Assembly (NCBI GenBank): GCA_020465985.1
Contig: JAANYP010004451.1
Span: 1-64,000, forward strand
Direction of reading: 5' to 3'
DNA from: Centrapalus pauciflorus
Lineage: Eukaryota; Streptophyta; Magnoliopsida; Asterales; Asteraceae
Length of the DNA stretch: 64,000 nucleotides
The position numbers and the translations under genes were made by a program. The notes beneath the pieces are model-generated. The model worked only from the letters and a program-made list of their open reading frames with translations. It was not told the origin of the DNA and did not search any database. Each line of letters opens with the position of its first letter. The stretch's first letter is position 1. Shown in pieces: positions 8,077-21,770 of this stretch.

Positions 8077-10243
8077 TGTAACATCCTCGGATTTATTTTA
8101 CTGTATTTTGGTTAATTAAGTGGAAAATACATGTTTAAGTTAAAATTGGAGCAATTATTATGTATTTGGGTTATTTAGAAGTTTGTTGATATTTTAAGAA
8201 AATTTGAACTCAGAATCATTGTTATGGAATATTAAGGAATTAAAAAGTTATTTATGATAATTCTAAGATTAAATCAGTATTTTATGGAACCGGTTAGTTC
8301 GAGTGGTGAAATGTGCAAAAATGACGAAAGTTGTATATAAAGGGCAATAGGCTTCATTTTTCTATTTTACACTATCTCACTACTTTATCTCTCTAGAATT
8401 TTCTCTCTACATCTCTCTAAGATATTTCACAAACCGACCGTCAGATTTTTGAGAATTATACGTCAACGGAAAGGTATCGAGGAGTACAACAACAATCTAC
8501 AATCGGATTTCTGATTTCATACGAATTAAGGTAAGAATCGATCCTTTTAAGTTTATAGTTTCGGTTTTGAAGAAAATAGAATTTCGAATCTGTTGTTTTG
8601 TGCGAATTTGAGCTTGTTTTGCTTGAAATGTTGCTGGAGTATGATAATATATGCATAGTAGAATCGAAACTAGGTATTATACATGATATATTAGTGATTT
8701 TAGCCTTAGAAATGAAGGATTTAAGTTGAAATGATGAACAGACTCGAATATGTCAAGAACAGAGTCGAAATACAAGAACAAACTCGAGTTTGGTACTAGA
8801 TTCGAATGTGTACCATCAGATTCTAAGGGGTGGTTCGAATCTATGCCTAGATTCTAATGTGTACCATCAGATTCTAAGGGGTGGTTCGAATCTATGCCTA
8901 GATTCTAATGTGTACCATCAGATTCTAAGAATCTTGCCTAGATTCGGTGTACCATCAGATTCTGGTTCGAATCTATGCCTAGATTCGAATGTGTACCATC
9001 AGATTCTAAGGGGGGGTTCGAATCTATGCCTAGATTCGAATGTGTACCATCAGATTCTAAGAGGGAATTCGAATCTGATGCATGGTTTCGAATCTAACCC
9101 ATTAAATTCGAGTTTAATGCCTAAAATTGAGAAATATACTCTCTAAACTTGTATATTTTGAATGAAACTTATAAACAACACATAGAATGGCAAGAGTTAT
9201 TCAAAGGACAATGTATGAACATGAAATGGGTTCAAACTTTAGTTATAGTGCGAATTTAGATATGTACCCAAAATGGGGAAAATATCGCCAAACTTACGAA
9301 ACTTGATTTTATGGATTTAAACGGTTAATGATATGAGGAATTGTTGTAATTGATATAACAGGTCCCTTGTGGTGTTGTTTAACCCACAGTGGGGTACTTG
9401 GTGGATCCGGTTGAAAGCCCGAAGAGAAATAATATCGGTTAAAAGATAAATTACGCACCCACTGTGAGTACAGTAGATTTCGCATGTTTATATTTGTTTT
9501 ATGTAAGCTTTGCCTGCTGAGACCTGTTGTTTCATTGATTGTTTGGAATTCTACTAACTTGCGTAGATTTAGATGCACATTCTTACTTGTTGCATGTCCT
9601 TTCGGTTGTTGTGCATCTAGTGATGGACCGGTGGGTCGCATCGATTACTCTGATGTTACTGTGCTATATGACCTGGAGCTGATCCCTCCTAGGCCCGGTA
9701 GGCAGTATGTCATCCCCGATCGTACGTTTGTCTCAGATGGTATGTTTAAATGCCGAGCTTTGAGCTCGAAGGGGCTGCGGCTCTGGTCCGTACTTTGTGT
9801 ACGAAGAGGATATCCGATGTTGGTCATCTGTGTTATCCTTGGGCTTCATAAAAATTTATAAAATGCATAATCTCTGTATTCACTAAGCATCCGCTTATTC
9901 CCCAATTGTTGATTTTTATTTTACAGGAAAAGGGAAGTCTAATGCTGGACCTTCTAGTTAGGTCGTTTGGAAGATTTGGGAGACTCGGCACTATTTGATC
10001 GGTAATGGGTGATTTGGACAATGATGTAAAATATTCTGGATGATTGTAATAAATGTATAGGTGTGTAGACTTAGACTTGGTACCTTATAGCACCGTAGGG
10101 TGTTTAACACTTGTTGCACAACTTTATTTATGTTTTTAATGCTTCCGCACTTAATTTAGGTTATCAGATCATTATGTTATTGTATGTTGGTGATTAATCC
10201 TGGGTGTATTGTAATTGGTGGTTGTTGTGGCAAGGGTGTCACA
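8077..10243 (+). repeat. Gyp-1 3' LTR
   Basis: 2167 bp. Nearly identical to the 5' LTR except GAGCAATT for GAAAAATT near the start, one extra G near 10008, and a different third unit in the minisatellite (8795-9065). Confidence 0.93.
8795..9065 (+). repeat. ~51-bp minisatellite in 3' LTR
   Basis: Same array as 2948-3195 but with a rearranged middle unit (AGAATCTTGCCTAGATTCGG). The open frame across it (8790-9146) is a by-product of the repeat and is not a gene. Confidence 0.85.
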
Positions 10244-10248
10244 AAACT

Positions 10249-12569
10249 CACTAACCTCCGTCGACAAGTCATCGATGACTACCAGAATTCCATCGAAAAC
10301 GTAAATTCCAACAAAAATTATAGATTTGAACAAAGAAATGAACTAGAAATGTGAAATCGCTTTGTGCTCATCGAATTATATACCGTCTTCTTCATCTTTA
10401 TAATTTTTTAATTTTTCTGTATAATTTTGGTTACTGGAGATGGAGTTTATCGAACAAGATTGGACGATTGGGTTAATCTGAAAAGAAGAGGGTCAACATT
10501 TTGCAACTGATTCATCAAGTTGCAAATTTTATTTTTTTTGAAAAAAACTTCATTTTGATTAGTTTTAGTCGGTTGGGGTTTTTTGTGCAATGAAATATAA
10601 TTGAGATTTTTAATCACAAAAATGGTTTAACATATAGGTTTTTTTTACGTAAATCTTCATTTTTCTTTTTAGCTAATATTTTATCAACTAAATGGACATG
10701 TAATAAAAAAAACTTTATCATATCCTATCCAACTCAGCCAACTACACCCCGTCATACCCTATCCTACATAATCCAACTCAACCCCATTCCACCCCTACAC
10801 TGTCTTACCTTACACTACACTATCTTACTTACCTATACATATACTATCGTTAGCAAATCATTTAAAAAATAAAAGAATTATAATTAAATAACTGAAAGAC
10901 ATTTTATCATATAAACATTTCAAATTCTTTGATTAATTTGTAAAACAAACAAAATTTCATAGGTTATATACAATCATGTAACTAACCACCTAACAGATTT
11001 TAAAATCTTGCAAAATAAAATCTGGACAATGTAAATCTGTTGACAGAATTCAAATGTCATAAAAAATCTACGACTGAATGCTCCCATAGTGTTTAAAAAA
11101 ATGATTGATGCTTTAATGAATTATGACCCAACAGTATTAATACCTATTAAGGAGTGGGGCGTGCGATTAATAAAGGGATGTGATTTGTACATAACGTTTT
11201 TTTCTTCATACACAACAATTCCACATAAATAGATTATTCTATCATTAATATCATGTTTATAAATTTTACATTTTAACCCCTTATAGTGAGGATAAAATAG
11301 TCTATTTATATAAAATTATTGTGTATGCAAAACAATGTTACGTAAGTTAACGGGTATACATATATAAACTTTTCTTTTTTCTTATTCATTTTAGTACTCC
11401 TTTAATGATTTGACCAACCTTATTTACAATACATTTAATGATTTAGAAATTAAATTAAACCAAAAACCGTGTTTATATTGCAAGTGGACAATTTGGTGCT
11501 GACTAAGTCAACTTATGCAAATAAAAAGCATTTACATTATTAAATAATCAAACTTACATTCTTTTAGTGCAAAACAGTACTTCTTATAGACCATTTCAAT
11601 GTCTACTATTCGTACCAAGTCTTTTTAATATTATTAATTTTTATTTATAGAAAAGCAAATCATATATTTATTATAAATTCGAAAGAGTAACGGTACACAT
11701 GTCCAACACATATATTTAATTGTATGCCTAATACATGGATTCCATGAGTAACACATAATTTAAACCTTCTTTGTTTACCTCTTAATGAAACCATTAAAAA
11801 ATTATTTTACTTTTAATTGGCTTATTAACAATTCTATTAAAAAATAAACAATCAACTCCTCATGGGCGGATGCAAGAAGGCCCAAGTAGGGCCCGTGCCA
11901 CCCATTAGCACAAATGCATTGGAGTTAACTTGTGTGTAATTTGTTTTAAACCTAAATGCTATCAATGAATTTGTTTAGTGACACCACTCGTATAATTGCG
12001 CTCCAATTGGATTTGCCTAGCTCCAATTAGACTTGCCTAGATCAAACAAAATACATGCTCTTTAGTTTCGATGAATACATGATTTTTTTATTTTTTACAT
12101 TTTTTTTAAAATGTTAATTAGCATTTGTTACTTTGGTATATTATTAGCATTTTTTAATTGGTTGAATTAATTGTTTGACTCTTTAAAATAATTATTAAAC
12201 CAAAAAAACTTGTCCTGGTTCACAAAAAAAAATCTAACAATCCAAAAAAGAAACATTTTATGCATGTGTTATGGTGCCACCAGTAATCATCTTTTCTAGA
12301 TTTGCCTACGCAACTCCTTATACATTTTCTAATGCCTCATCTACTATTTTGATTTTTTTGACCCATGGTATAATCATATTAATTCATAGGTACACTAATA
12401 TTTGATAATCAAGAAATAACGATCATTTCTAAGTTGAAAATGCATCAGAGTTCGATTCTAAATCAATCTTTATATCATTATTCGATTGAGACATTCTATT
12501 TGCATCATTTTTATGACGTGACATTCAACCATATTTGTTTGATATTTTCTTACTATTTTAAAACGAAGA

Positions 12570-12574
<5 letters not shown>
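10249..12574. other. AT-rich sequence without recognisable gene
   Basis: Immediately right of Gyp-1 this continues the sequence broken at 2229. It contains GTCATCGATGAC (a perfect 12-bp palindrome near 10270), a C-rich TACACCCC tract near 10730-10830 and a small GC-richer patch near 11865-11910. I see no domain, no long frame and no RNA gene. One hairpin element is annotated within. Confidence 0.6.
11189..11343. repeat. Small MITE-like hairpin
   Basis: About 56-bp imperfect terminal inverted repeats: left begins ACATAACG and contains CATACACAACAATT and AAATAGA; right, reverse-complemented, begins ACGTAACA and contains CATACACAATAATT and AAATAGA. The loop is about 45 bp. I find no clear target duplication, so the superfamily is undetermined. 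Confidence 0.5.
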
Positions 12575-14292
<1,718 letters not shown>

Positions 14293-14326
14293 AAAGATGG
14301 TTTTCCATAGAACTTGAACATATATA

Positions 14327-14761
14327 GGGTCGAGATCCATGGAAAACTATATCAGACTGGAAAACTGGAAAACCATATCAAATGCACATGTTCATTATGA
14401 TAAAATGTTAAATTTAATGTAAAATTAAAATATACATATGTTCAAAATTGTATTATGATTAACTAATTCATATCATCTACATGTTCGTTAAGACAAAATG
14501 TTTAATTTCATGCAAAAATGCGTAATATACACATGTTCGTGCATATTGCACATTTGAACATGTGCATATTGTTATTTTGCATGAAATGAATAATTTTATC
14601 CTAATAAACATGTAAATTATGTGAACTAGTCAATAATAATGCACATTTGAACATATGTATATTGTCGTTGTGCATTAAATTTAATATTTTACCGTAATGA
14701 ACATTTGCATTTAATATGTTTTTCCAGTTCTCCAGTCAAAGATGGTTTTCCATAGATCTTG

Positions 14762-14764
<3 letters not shown>
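14327..14764. mobile_element. Module B: (TA)n-flanked inverted-repeat element
   Basis: Left terminus GGGTCGAGATCCATGGAAAAC; right terminus, reverse-complemented, AAGATCTATGGAAAAC. Both continue into GACTGGA(A/G)AACTGGAAAA, giving inverted repeats of about 40 bp. A second copy of the right terminus is stranded at 14290-14326, so a partial element lies alongside. Confidence 0.6.
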
Positions 14765-14845
<81 letters not shown>

Positions 14846-14848
<3 letters not shown>

Positions 14849-15252
14849 AGGTTCAAAAAAGCAACTCTCGAAATCAAGTCACCCGAAGGTACCAACCTTA
14901 AAAAACTTTTTTTAATTTTTTTTTCTCATAACCATGTTTAAATTAATGTTATACACATGATATATGAATTTCACATACATTCACTCTTTCTGTGTCCTTA
15001 AAAATTATGTGAATGCTCAATGCATATTTATGTGAATGGTCATCCATGTGAATGGTCATTTCACACCATGTGAATGGTGTGAATGACCATTCACATGATC
15101 TTTTTTTACCATTCACAAGATTTATGATGTTGCTCCTTTTGAAAAAAAACTTATAATATTGTCTTATACATGTCTATTCAAAAAAAATATATGTGAATGA
15201 TCATTCACATTAGGGTACGCTGTAATCTCATAGGTACGCTGATAAACTTGAT

Positions 15253-15255
<3 letters not shown>
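14846..15255 (-). mobile_element. Module C, copy 1 (inverted relative to copies 2 and 3)
   Basis: Reverse-complement homologue of 17611-18007 and 18099-18506. Shared marks are CACCCGAAGGTACCAACCTT and the 16-bp palindrome GTGAATGATCATTCAC (near 15191). Only a short terminal similarity around CAGGTT is visible as an inverted repeat, so class is uncertain. Confidence 0.6.
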
Positions 15256-15308
<53 letters not shown>

Positions 15309-15310
<2 letters not shown>

Positions 15311-16458
15311 TGAGATCATTGCAGAACCTAAATTTAGTGTAGAACCGTAGAACCAATATCGTCCATAGATTAGATTAATCTAATGGTCTTGATTAAAAAT
15401 ATGAAGTTTGGAATTAGTGAAAAAAAGATGGACATTAATGATTATTTAATTCTTCAGTGGTAAAAAAATAATAGATTGGAAATAGCAAAAAGATTGACAT
15501 TAGTAAAATAAATATCATTTTTCTTTAAATTAAAATAACATTAATATGATTAATTATTAATTTAAAAAAATTATACCATAAAAACGAGAATTTTATACTT
15601 TTTAAAACGAGACCGGTCATGAAAGATTTTTTTTCGAAAAATTTTACGTGTTTATTTTTCGTAAAAAAAAAATTACCCAGACCACCATGCAATGTAGCAT
15701 GGCCGGTATTATTCAATGTCGAATGACCACTTGATATCGTATATTCAACGTCGATGCAACATTGCATGTATATTCAAAATTAACAGAACCAAAATAATGA
15801 TCAAAATTAGTAGTCAAAAGTTGATTGATTTAATGAGAACAGTAATGACATATTTTTTTCGAAAAAATTTTACGTGTTTATTTTTCGTAAAAAAAATTAC
15901 CTAGACCACCATGCAATGTAGCATGACCGATATAATTCAATGTCGAATAAACACTTAATGTCGTATATCCAACGTCGATGCAGTGTTGCATCGACGTTAT
16001 TTTGGTTCTGTTAATTTTGACCATTATTTTGAATGGTTGAATATACGATATCAAGTGGTCATTCGATATTGAATGATACCGGCCATGCTACATTGCATTG
16101 TGGTCTGGGTAATTTTTTTTACGAAAAATAAACACGTAAAATTTTTTCGAAAAAAATATATCTTGACCGGTCTCGTTTTAAATAGTATAAAATTCTCGTT
16201 TTTATGGTATAGTTTTAAATTTAACAATTAATCATATTAATGTTATTTTAATTTAATATTTTTTTTACTGATGCTAATTTTTTTGCTATTTCCAATCTAT
16301 TCTTTTTTTTACCCCAGAATTAAAAAATCACTAATGTCAATCTTTTTTTCACTAATTCCAAACTTTATGGTTTTAATCAAGACCATTAGATTAATCTAAT
16401 CTATGGACGATATTGGTTCTACGGTTCTACACTAAATTTAGGTTCTGCAATGTAACCA

Positions 16459-16460
<2 letters not shown>
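15309..16460 (-). mobile_element. Module A2: long-palindrome member of family A
   Basis: Termini match A1 (ATTGCAGAACCTAAATTTAG). The inverted-repeat arms extend about 430 bp each (roughly 15318-15755 against 16025-16452), sharing CCATAAAAACGAGAATTTTA and ACGAGACCGGTCA, so almost the whole element is a foldback. A short central segment near 15760-16020 carries the GTACATGCAGTG-type units. Long inverted repeats without coding sequence resemble MULE foldbacks; this is inference. Confidence 0.7.
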
Positions 16461-16542
<82 letters not shown>

Positions 16543-16547
<5 letters not shown>

Positions 16548-16920
16548 CCTCCAAAATGCACAAATTTATACATCAAATGCAAAATTTTAAAATTAAATTT
16601 ATAACTTAAAATCATTATTGGTTTTCAATATTAATAAACATCATAATCTAACACTAATATTATATTTAAAATTTAAATTCATCATGATTTACACTAAATG
16701 CACAAATTTAAACATTAAATGCACTAATTTTGTCAAATGCATGAATTCATACATAAAGTGGACAAATTTATCATGATATGCGTAAATTTTTATATCAAAT
16801 GCATAAATTTATCAAATTTATAAATTATAACATTAAATGCATAATTTTATACATTAAATGCACAAATTTTAAAGAGGTTCTCATGTTCTCACGGTAAAGA
16901 GGGTTCTTACCGGAACCCAA

Positions 16921-16922
<2 letters not shown>
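16543..16922. mobile_element. Module F: TGCACAAATTT-rich module
   Basis: Bounded by (TA)n on both sides. AAATGCACAAATTT-like words recur at 20-40 bp spacing. The right end GGTTCTTACCGGAACCCAACC resembles the GGTT-type ends of its neighbours. No matching left terminus was found. Confidence 0.4.
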
Positions 16923-16962
<40 letters not shown>

Positions 16963-16964
<2 letters not shown>

Positions 16965-17119
16965 GTTGGTTCAATGGAGAACTTTTATGAATTGAAAAAC
17001 CTTGGAAAACCACAATGCATCGTTAGAAAATCATAATGCATCACGTGGAAGTCGATGCGTGACACAGGAATTTAATGCATCACGTGGAATATAGAGGTTC
17101 TTCGATGTTCTTCTCCTTG

Positions 17120-17122
<3 letters not shown>
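16963..17122. mobile_element. Module E1: short member of family E
   Basis: Begins GGGTTGGTTCAATGGAGAAC and shares AACCTTGGAAAACC with E2. It contains three AATGCATCACGTGGAA-like repeats and ends AGGTTCTTCGATGTTCTTC. The two ends match only loosely. Confidence 0.45.
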
Positions 17123-17190
<68 letters not shown>

Positions 17191-17193
<3 letters not shown>

Positions 17194-17559
17194 GAGGGGG
17201 GTTCAATGGAAAACCAACATGCATCGGAAAACCTTGGAAAACCTCCATGCACCACCACAAATGCATCACAATTCCCGCGTGATGCATCGAATTCTCGCGT
17301 GATACACCGTCTTTCTGCATAATGCACCTGAAAACTTGTGAAAACCGCACTGCACCACCACAAATGCATCAAATTTCCCGCCTGATGCATCAAAATCCCG
17401 CGTGATGCATCTAATTTCCCGCGTGATGCATCAAAATCTCGCGTGATGCATCACTTTATTACGATCATGCCACCGCATTTTTCATGAAATGTATCAAATC
17501 GGACGGTATGCGTAGGTTTCCACGGTTTTCCGGTGCATAGTGGTTTTCCATTGAACCCA

Positions 17560-17561
<2 letters not shown>
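17191..17561. mobile_element. Module E2: (TA)n-flanked inverted-repeat element with internal repeats
   Basis: Left GGGGGTTCAATGGAAAACCA; right, reverse-complemented, GGTGGGTTCAATGGAAAACC; about 40 bp of inverted repeat including CGGAAAACC(T/G)TGG. The interior (about 17360-17455) has four to five ~22-bp units built on CCCGCGTGATGCATC. Confidence 0.65.
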
Positions 17562-17610
<49 letters not shown>

Positions 17611-17614
<4 letters not shown>

Positions 17615-18004
17615 CAGGTTAATCAGTGTACCTATGAATTCCAGCGTAGTCGGCGTACCCTAATGTGAATGTTCATTCACATATATTTTTTTCGAACAGA
17701 CATTTATAAGACAACATTATAAGATTTTTTTTTTCAAAAGGAGCAACATCATAAATCTTGTGAATGGTAAAAGAAATTATGTTAATGGTGTGAATGATCA
17801 TTCATTTGGATGACCATTCACAAAAATATGTATTGAGCATTCACATAATTTTTAAGGAAACAAAAAGTGTGAATGTATGTGAAATTCATATATCATGCGT
17901 ATAACATTAACTTAAACATGATTATGAGAAAAAAAATTAAATTTTTTTTAAAGGTTGGTACCTTCGGGTGCACTTGATTTCAAGAGCTACTTTTTAGAAC
18001 CTGC

Positions 18005-18007
<3 letters not shown>
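17611..18007 (+). mobile_element. Module C, copy 2
   Basis: Bounded by (TA)n. Left end TAATCAGGTTAATCAGTG; right end GGTACCTTCGGGTGCACTTG, then AGAACCTGCC. It aligns throughout with copy 3 and, inverted, with copy 1. Confidence 0.6.
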
Positions 18008-18684
<677 letters not shown>

Positions 18685-19049
18685 GTTCGAGAGAGTATCA
18701 CCCAATATGCAGCGCACCAGAAGGTACCACCTTGTAAAAAAAATAAAATTTTTTTTTTCATAAATATGTTTTAATTAACATTATGAAGATCATATGTAAA
18801 TTTCACATACATTTACATCTCCTAGCTCCTAAAAAATGATGTGAACACACACTTACATAATTTTGAAGACATTTGAACGTTCATTTATTTGATGCGTGTT
18901 TTCATGCACTTAGAGAGTTCAGATTTGCGTGAAATTTTCATATGATGTGTGTAATGTTAATTAGAACATGTTCATGAAAAAAAAAATACTTTTAAGGGTG
19001 GTACCTTCTGGTGCGCTGCATTAGAGGTGGTACTCACTTGAACCTAAAT

Positions 19050-19050
<1 letters not shown>
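18685..19050. mobile_element. Module D: inverted-repeat element
   Basis: Left GGTTCGAGAGAGTATCACCC then GCAGCGCACCAGAAGGTACC; right, reverse-complemented, GGTTCAAGTGAGTACCACCT then the same GCAGCGCACCAGAAGGTACC. Inverted repeats are about 50 bp; the interior is non-coding and AT-rich. Confidence 0.7.
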
Positions 19051-19133
<83 letters not shown>

Positions 19134-19416
19134 TAAATTACAGAAATTGTCCCTGTGGTTTGCATAAAACTTTGGATACGGTCCCTGTAGTTTCAATTTT
19201 GCATAAACGGTCCTTATTTCCACTGTTTATTTGCAAAAATGGTCTCTCTGCCGTTAACTTTAACAATCAAATGGTTAAATCTTTTATAATGACCATTTTA
19301 CCCTTTTTCGATAACATTTTGGTCCCTCAAGTTTGTAGTTCATTTTAGCCTTGGTCCCTCAAAAAAAGTTTTTTATTGAACTCTTTTAATTATTATCATT
19401 ATTATTATTATTATTA

Positions 19417-20542
19417 TCATCATAATTATAATAATAACTATTATTACTACTACTATTATATATACATAAATCTCCTCATCCAATGAAATGCTACTACTTG
19501 GCCAACCATTATTGGTTGGTGGTCTTTCCTTTTTTTTTTTTTTTTCTTAATTTTAACTTTTCATAACACACCCTTATCTTTGTGTTATCTTTTATTTAAC
19601 CCTTTTACTTTAATATTGTTTAGTCCTATTTTAACATTTATCATCACAATATTTTCTTACACACTTAAAATTATGATTTTAATCATACATATTTTTGGAG
19701 TTGTATTTTAAAACTATTATCTTATGTTTAATTGTATGAAAAAGACCAATGAAAACTTACAACTTCGCCAATCATGATTGGTTGGTGTTTTCTTTTTACT
19801 TTAAACTTTTCATAATGCACCCTTATCTTTGTATATTATCTTTTATTTAACCTCCTTTATTTTAATAAATTTTTATTTGGTTATCTTTTAACATTTATTA
19901 TTACAATATATTCTTACACATTTTAAATTATGATTTTAATCATACATATGTTTGAAGTTGTCTTTTGAAACTGTTATGTTATGTTTAATTGTATGAAAAA
20001 GACTATTATTCAAATGCACAATACAAGATTCTAATGAAATTGTTTATAATTAAAATATAACTAACCAATATTTAAATTTTGTATTAAATATTATCATGTT
20101 TAACATTGAACATAACTATTATAACGTTTACAGACCCTAATCGATCTGTTAGAGATATTACCATCATAACTTTATTTGATTTGATTGTAAACCAACAAAT
20201 TAAATTGGTGATTAAACCTAATCAATGTCACAATTTCAAATTATGGCTATGAATATTTAATTATTTAATTCTGATTCCGATCAGATTTAATAAAACATTG
20301 TTTGTAATTTTGACATTGCAAAATCTAGAAGCCAATGATATGAACTAACTAACAGTATCATTTGGCTTACTTCTTGGACATATATCAATATATCAGTTTT
20401 TCCAATTTCATTCTTTGATCTAGGTTTTGTTGGGTTTTGTCATTTGAATTGTTTCAAAAATATTTATTGATTTGTTTTTTATATTTATTTTGTAATTAAT
20501 ATTTTTAGACCCCGCAGCAACGCGCGGGTCTCCAATGACTAG
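19417..20542 (+). mobile_element. Non-autonomous Helitron (3' end clear, 5' end tentative)
   Basis: The 3' terminus has the classic form: a GC hairpin (GACCCCGC...GCGCGGGTC), eleven further bases to CTAG, then T. The insertion splits the (TTA)n run of the foldback arm, which is uninterrupted in the other arm at 36223-36284. The 5' end is placed at A|TCATCATAATT within that run, but repeats make it uncertain by tens of bases. No Rep/helicase coding is present. Confidence 0.65.
19479..20007 (+). repeat. Diverged ~265-bp tandem duplication in the Helitron
   Basis: The two halves (about 19479-19746 and 19747-20007) each run from CCAATGAAA...TTGGTTGGTG to TTAATTGTATGAAAAAGAC. They differ by many substitutions, so the duplication is older than the surrounding insertions. 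Confidence 0.7.
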
Positions 20543-21186
20543 TTATTATTATTAACTTAACTTTTTACATATTAATTTTTTGTTTATTAAGTTTCCTATA
20601 TTTTAAGATATTTTTTACTTTAAATTACGAACTTATTTATTTCTTTTATTATAAAGAATTGTATCAAACTAGAATCCATTTTTTTAAAAACTTTTTCGAA
20701 TGAAAAATACAAATATTTTATATTGTAGTTTTCCAAACCAAAAAATTTTGAACCTTAAGTTTTTATTTGTTTTTTCAAACGGAAAGAAGTTACTAACCAT
20801 ACATGTTTTAAGTTTTTTCAATTTAAAACATAAAAGGCTACGAAGTCTAATCCGTTTTTTTATTTTTCTGCACCAAAAAATTCAACTTATTCCAATTTTT
20901 TGTTTTAAAAAACGAAAATAAATACAAACAATTCTCTTATTAGTTTTTGCAAACGAAAAAACTACGAATAATTCAAATTTTCAGTTTTTCCGAACAAACA
21001 AAAATCATTTTATTTTTCCAGTTTTTCGGATCAAACCATTACTTTTTTTTCTCTGAACGAAAAGCTACGAACCATTACGTTTTAAAGTTTTTTCAAAAAA
21101 CTGAAATAGTGTGTAATCTTTTTGTTCGGAAAAACTAAAAAAATGAAATGGTTTGTAGTATTTTAAGATTGAAAAAAAAGTTAAAA

Positions 21187-21335
21187 ATGTAATGATTAGA
21201 ATAACATAAAAATCGAACAAAAAAATAGACTCATCTGATCTTTTAGCTTTTTCCAAACGTACAAAATACGATTTTTCAAAAAATGAAATAGTCTATTTTT
21301 TGTTCGATTTTTATGTTAGTCTAATCATTACGTTT
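21187..21335. repeat. Hairpin in the foldback loop
   Basis: AATGATTAGAATAACATAAA with ATCGAACAAAAAAATAGACT is mirrored by AGTCTATTTTTTGTTCGAT with TTATGTTAGTCTAATCATT: about 45 bp stem, about 60 bp loop. Confidence 0.7.
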
Positions 21336-21337
21336 TT

Positions 21338-21675
21338 TGTTAGATTTATTATTTCGATCCTAGGAGTTGTTTTGTAATATTTATTTTCATTGTAATTTGT
21401 CTTGTATTTATTTCTATGTATTTCATGTCTAAGATATAGTGTAGGGGCCAAAGTTGCCAAGTCTTGTAACTTAATTAAAAAGGCTCCTAGGGTTTACTTT
21501 ATTAAAAACACGGTTGACAATTTGAATTCTTTAGAGCCGCCACTGTTCCATCAAAACATTCAAACATTCATCTTGTCTCTTCTTTATCACAACACATTTA
21601 TTGAGCTCATTTTCTTCATGTGTTTGATGAGAAAATCATTGAGGTGCTGAATATTTACGGGATTCCATATTAACA
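21338..21675 (+). repeat. Sire-1 5' LTR, TATA box deleted
   Basis: 338 bp. Relative to the 3' LTR it lacks 11 bp covering the TATA box: AATTAAAAAGGCTCC here against a version with CCTATAAAAGG there. Confidence 0.9.
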
Positions 21676-21677
21676 AT

Positions 21678-21689
21678 TGGTATCAGAGC
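21678..21689 (+). promoter_or_regulatory. Primer binding site of Sire-1
   Basis: TGGTATCAGAGC two bases after the LTR. Confidence 0.9.
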
Positions 21690-21770
21690 TCAGAGGGGTG
21701 TATTTCAACTGATTTCTTTCGGATTCTGCTGGGTTTGTTCATGTTCTTCGAGTTCTTCCATTTTCAACCG

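Larger units (their letters stand above)
2230..10243 (+). mobile_element. Gyp-1: complete young Ty3/gypsy element with intact gag and dead pol
   Basis: The LTRs 2230-4372 and 8077-10243 both start TGTAACATCC and end GTGTCACA. The target duplication AAACT is perfect at 2225-2229 and 10244-10248. A primer binding site is at 4378-4389, gag at 4590-5768 and a pol relic at 5769-8040. By eye the two LTRs differ by about two substitutions, one single-base indel and rearranged units of an internal minisatellite, so the insertion is very recent. Pol by contrast is short and full of stops and frameshifts. Gag with zinc knuckles followed by PR-RT-INT order identifies Ty3/gypsy; the tail resembles the Tekay/Del type, which is inference. 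Confidence 0.93.

Noticed and set aside
8790..9146. 118-codon repetitive ORF
   Set aside because: Produced by the LTR minisatellite; the 5' LTR array does not keep the same frame.
10249..12574. Possible host gene right of Gyp-1
   Set aside because: No long frame, no splice-linked coding pattern and no familiar domain on either strand.
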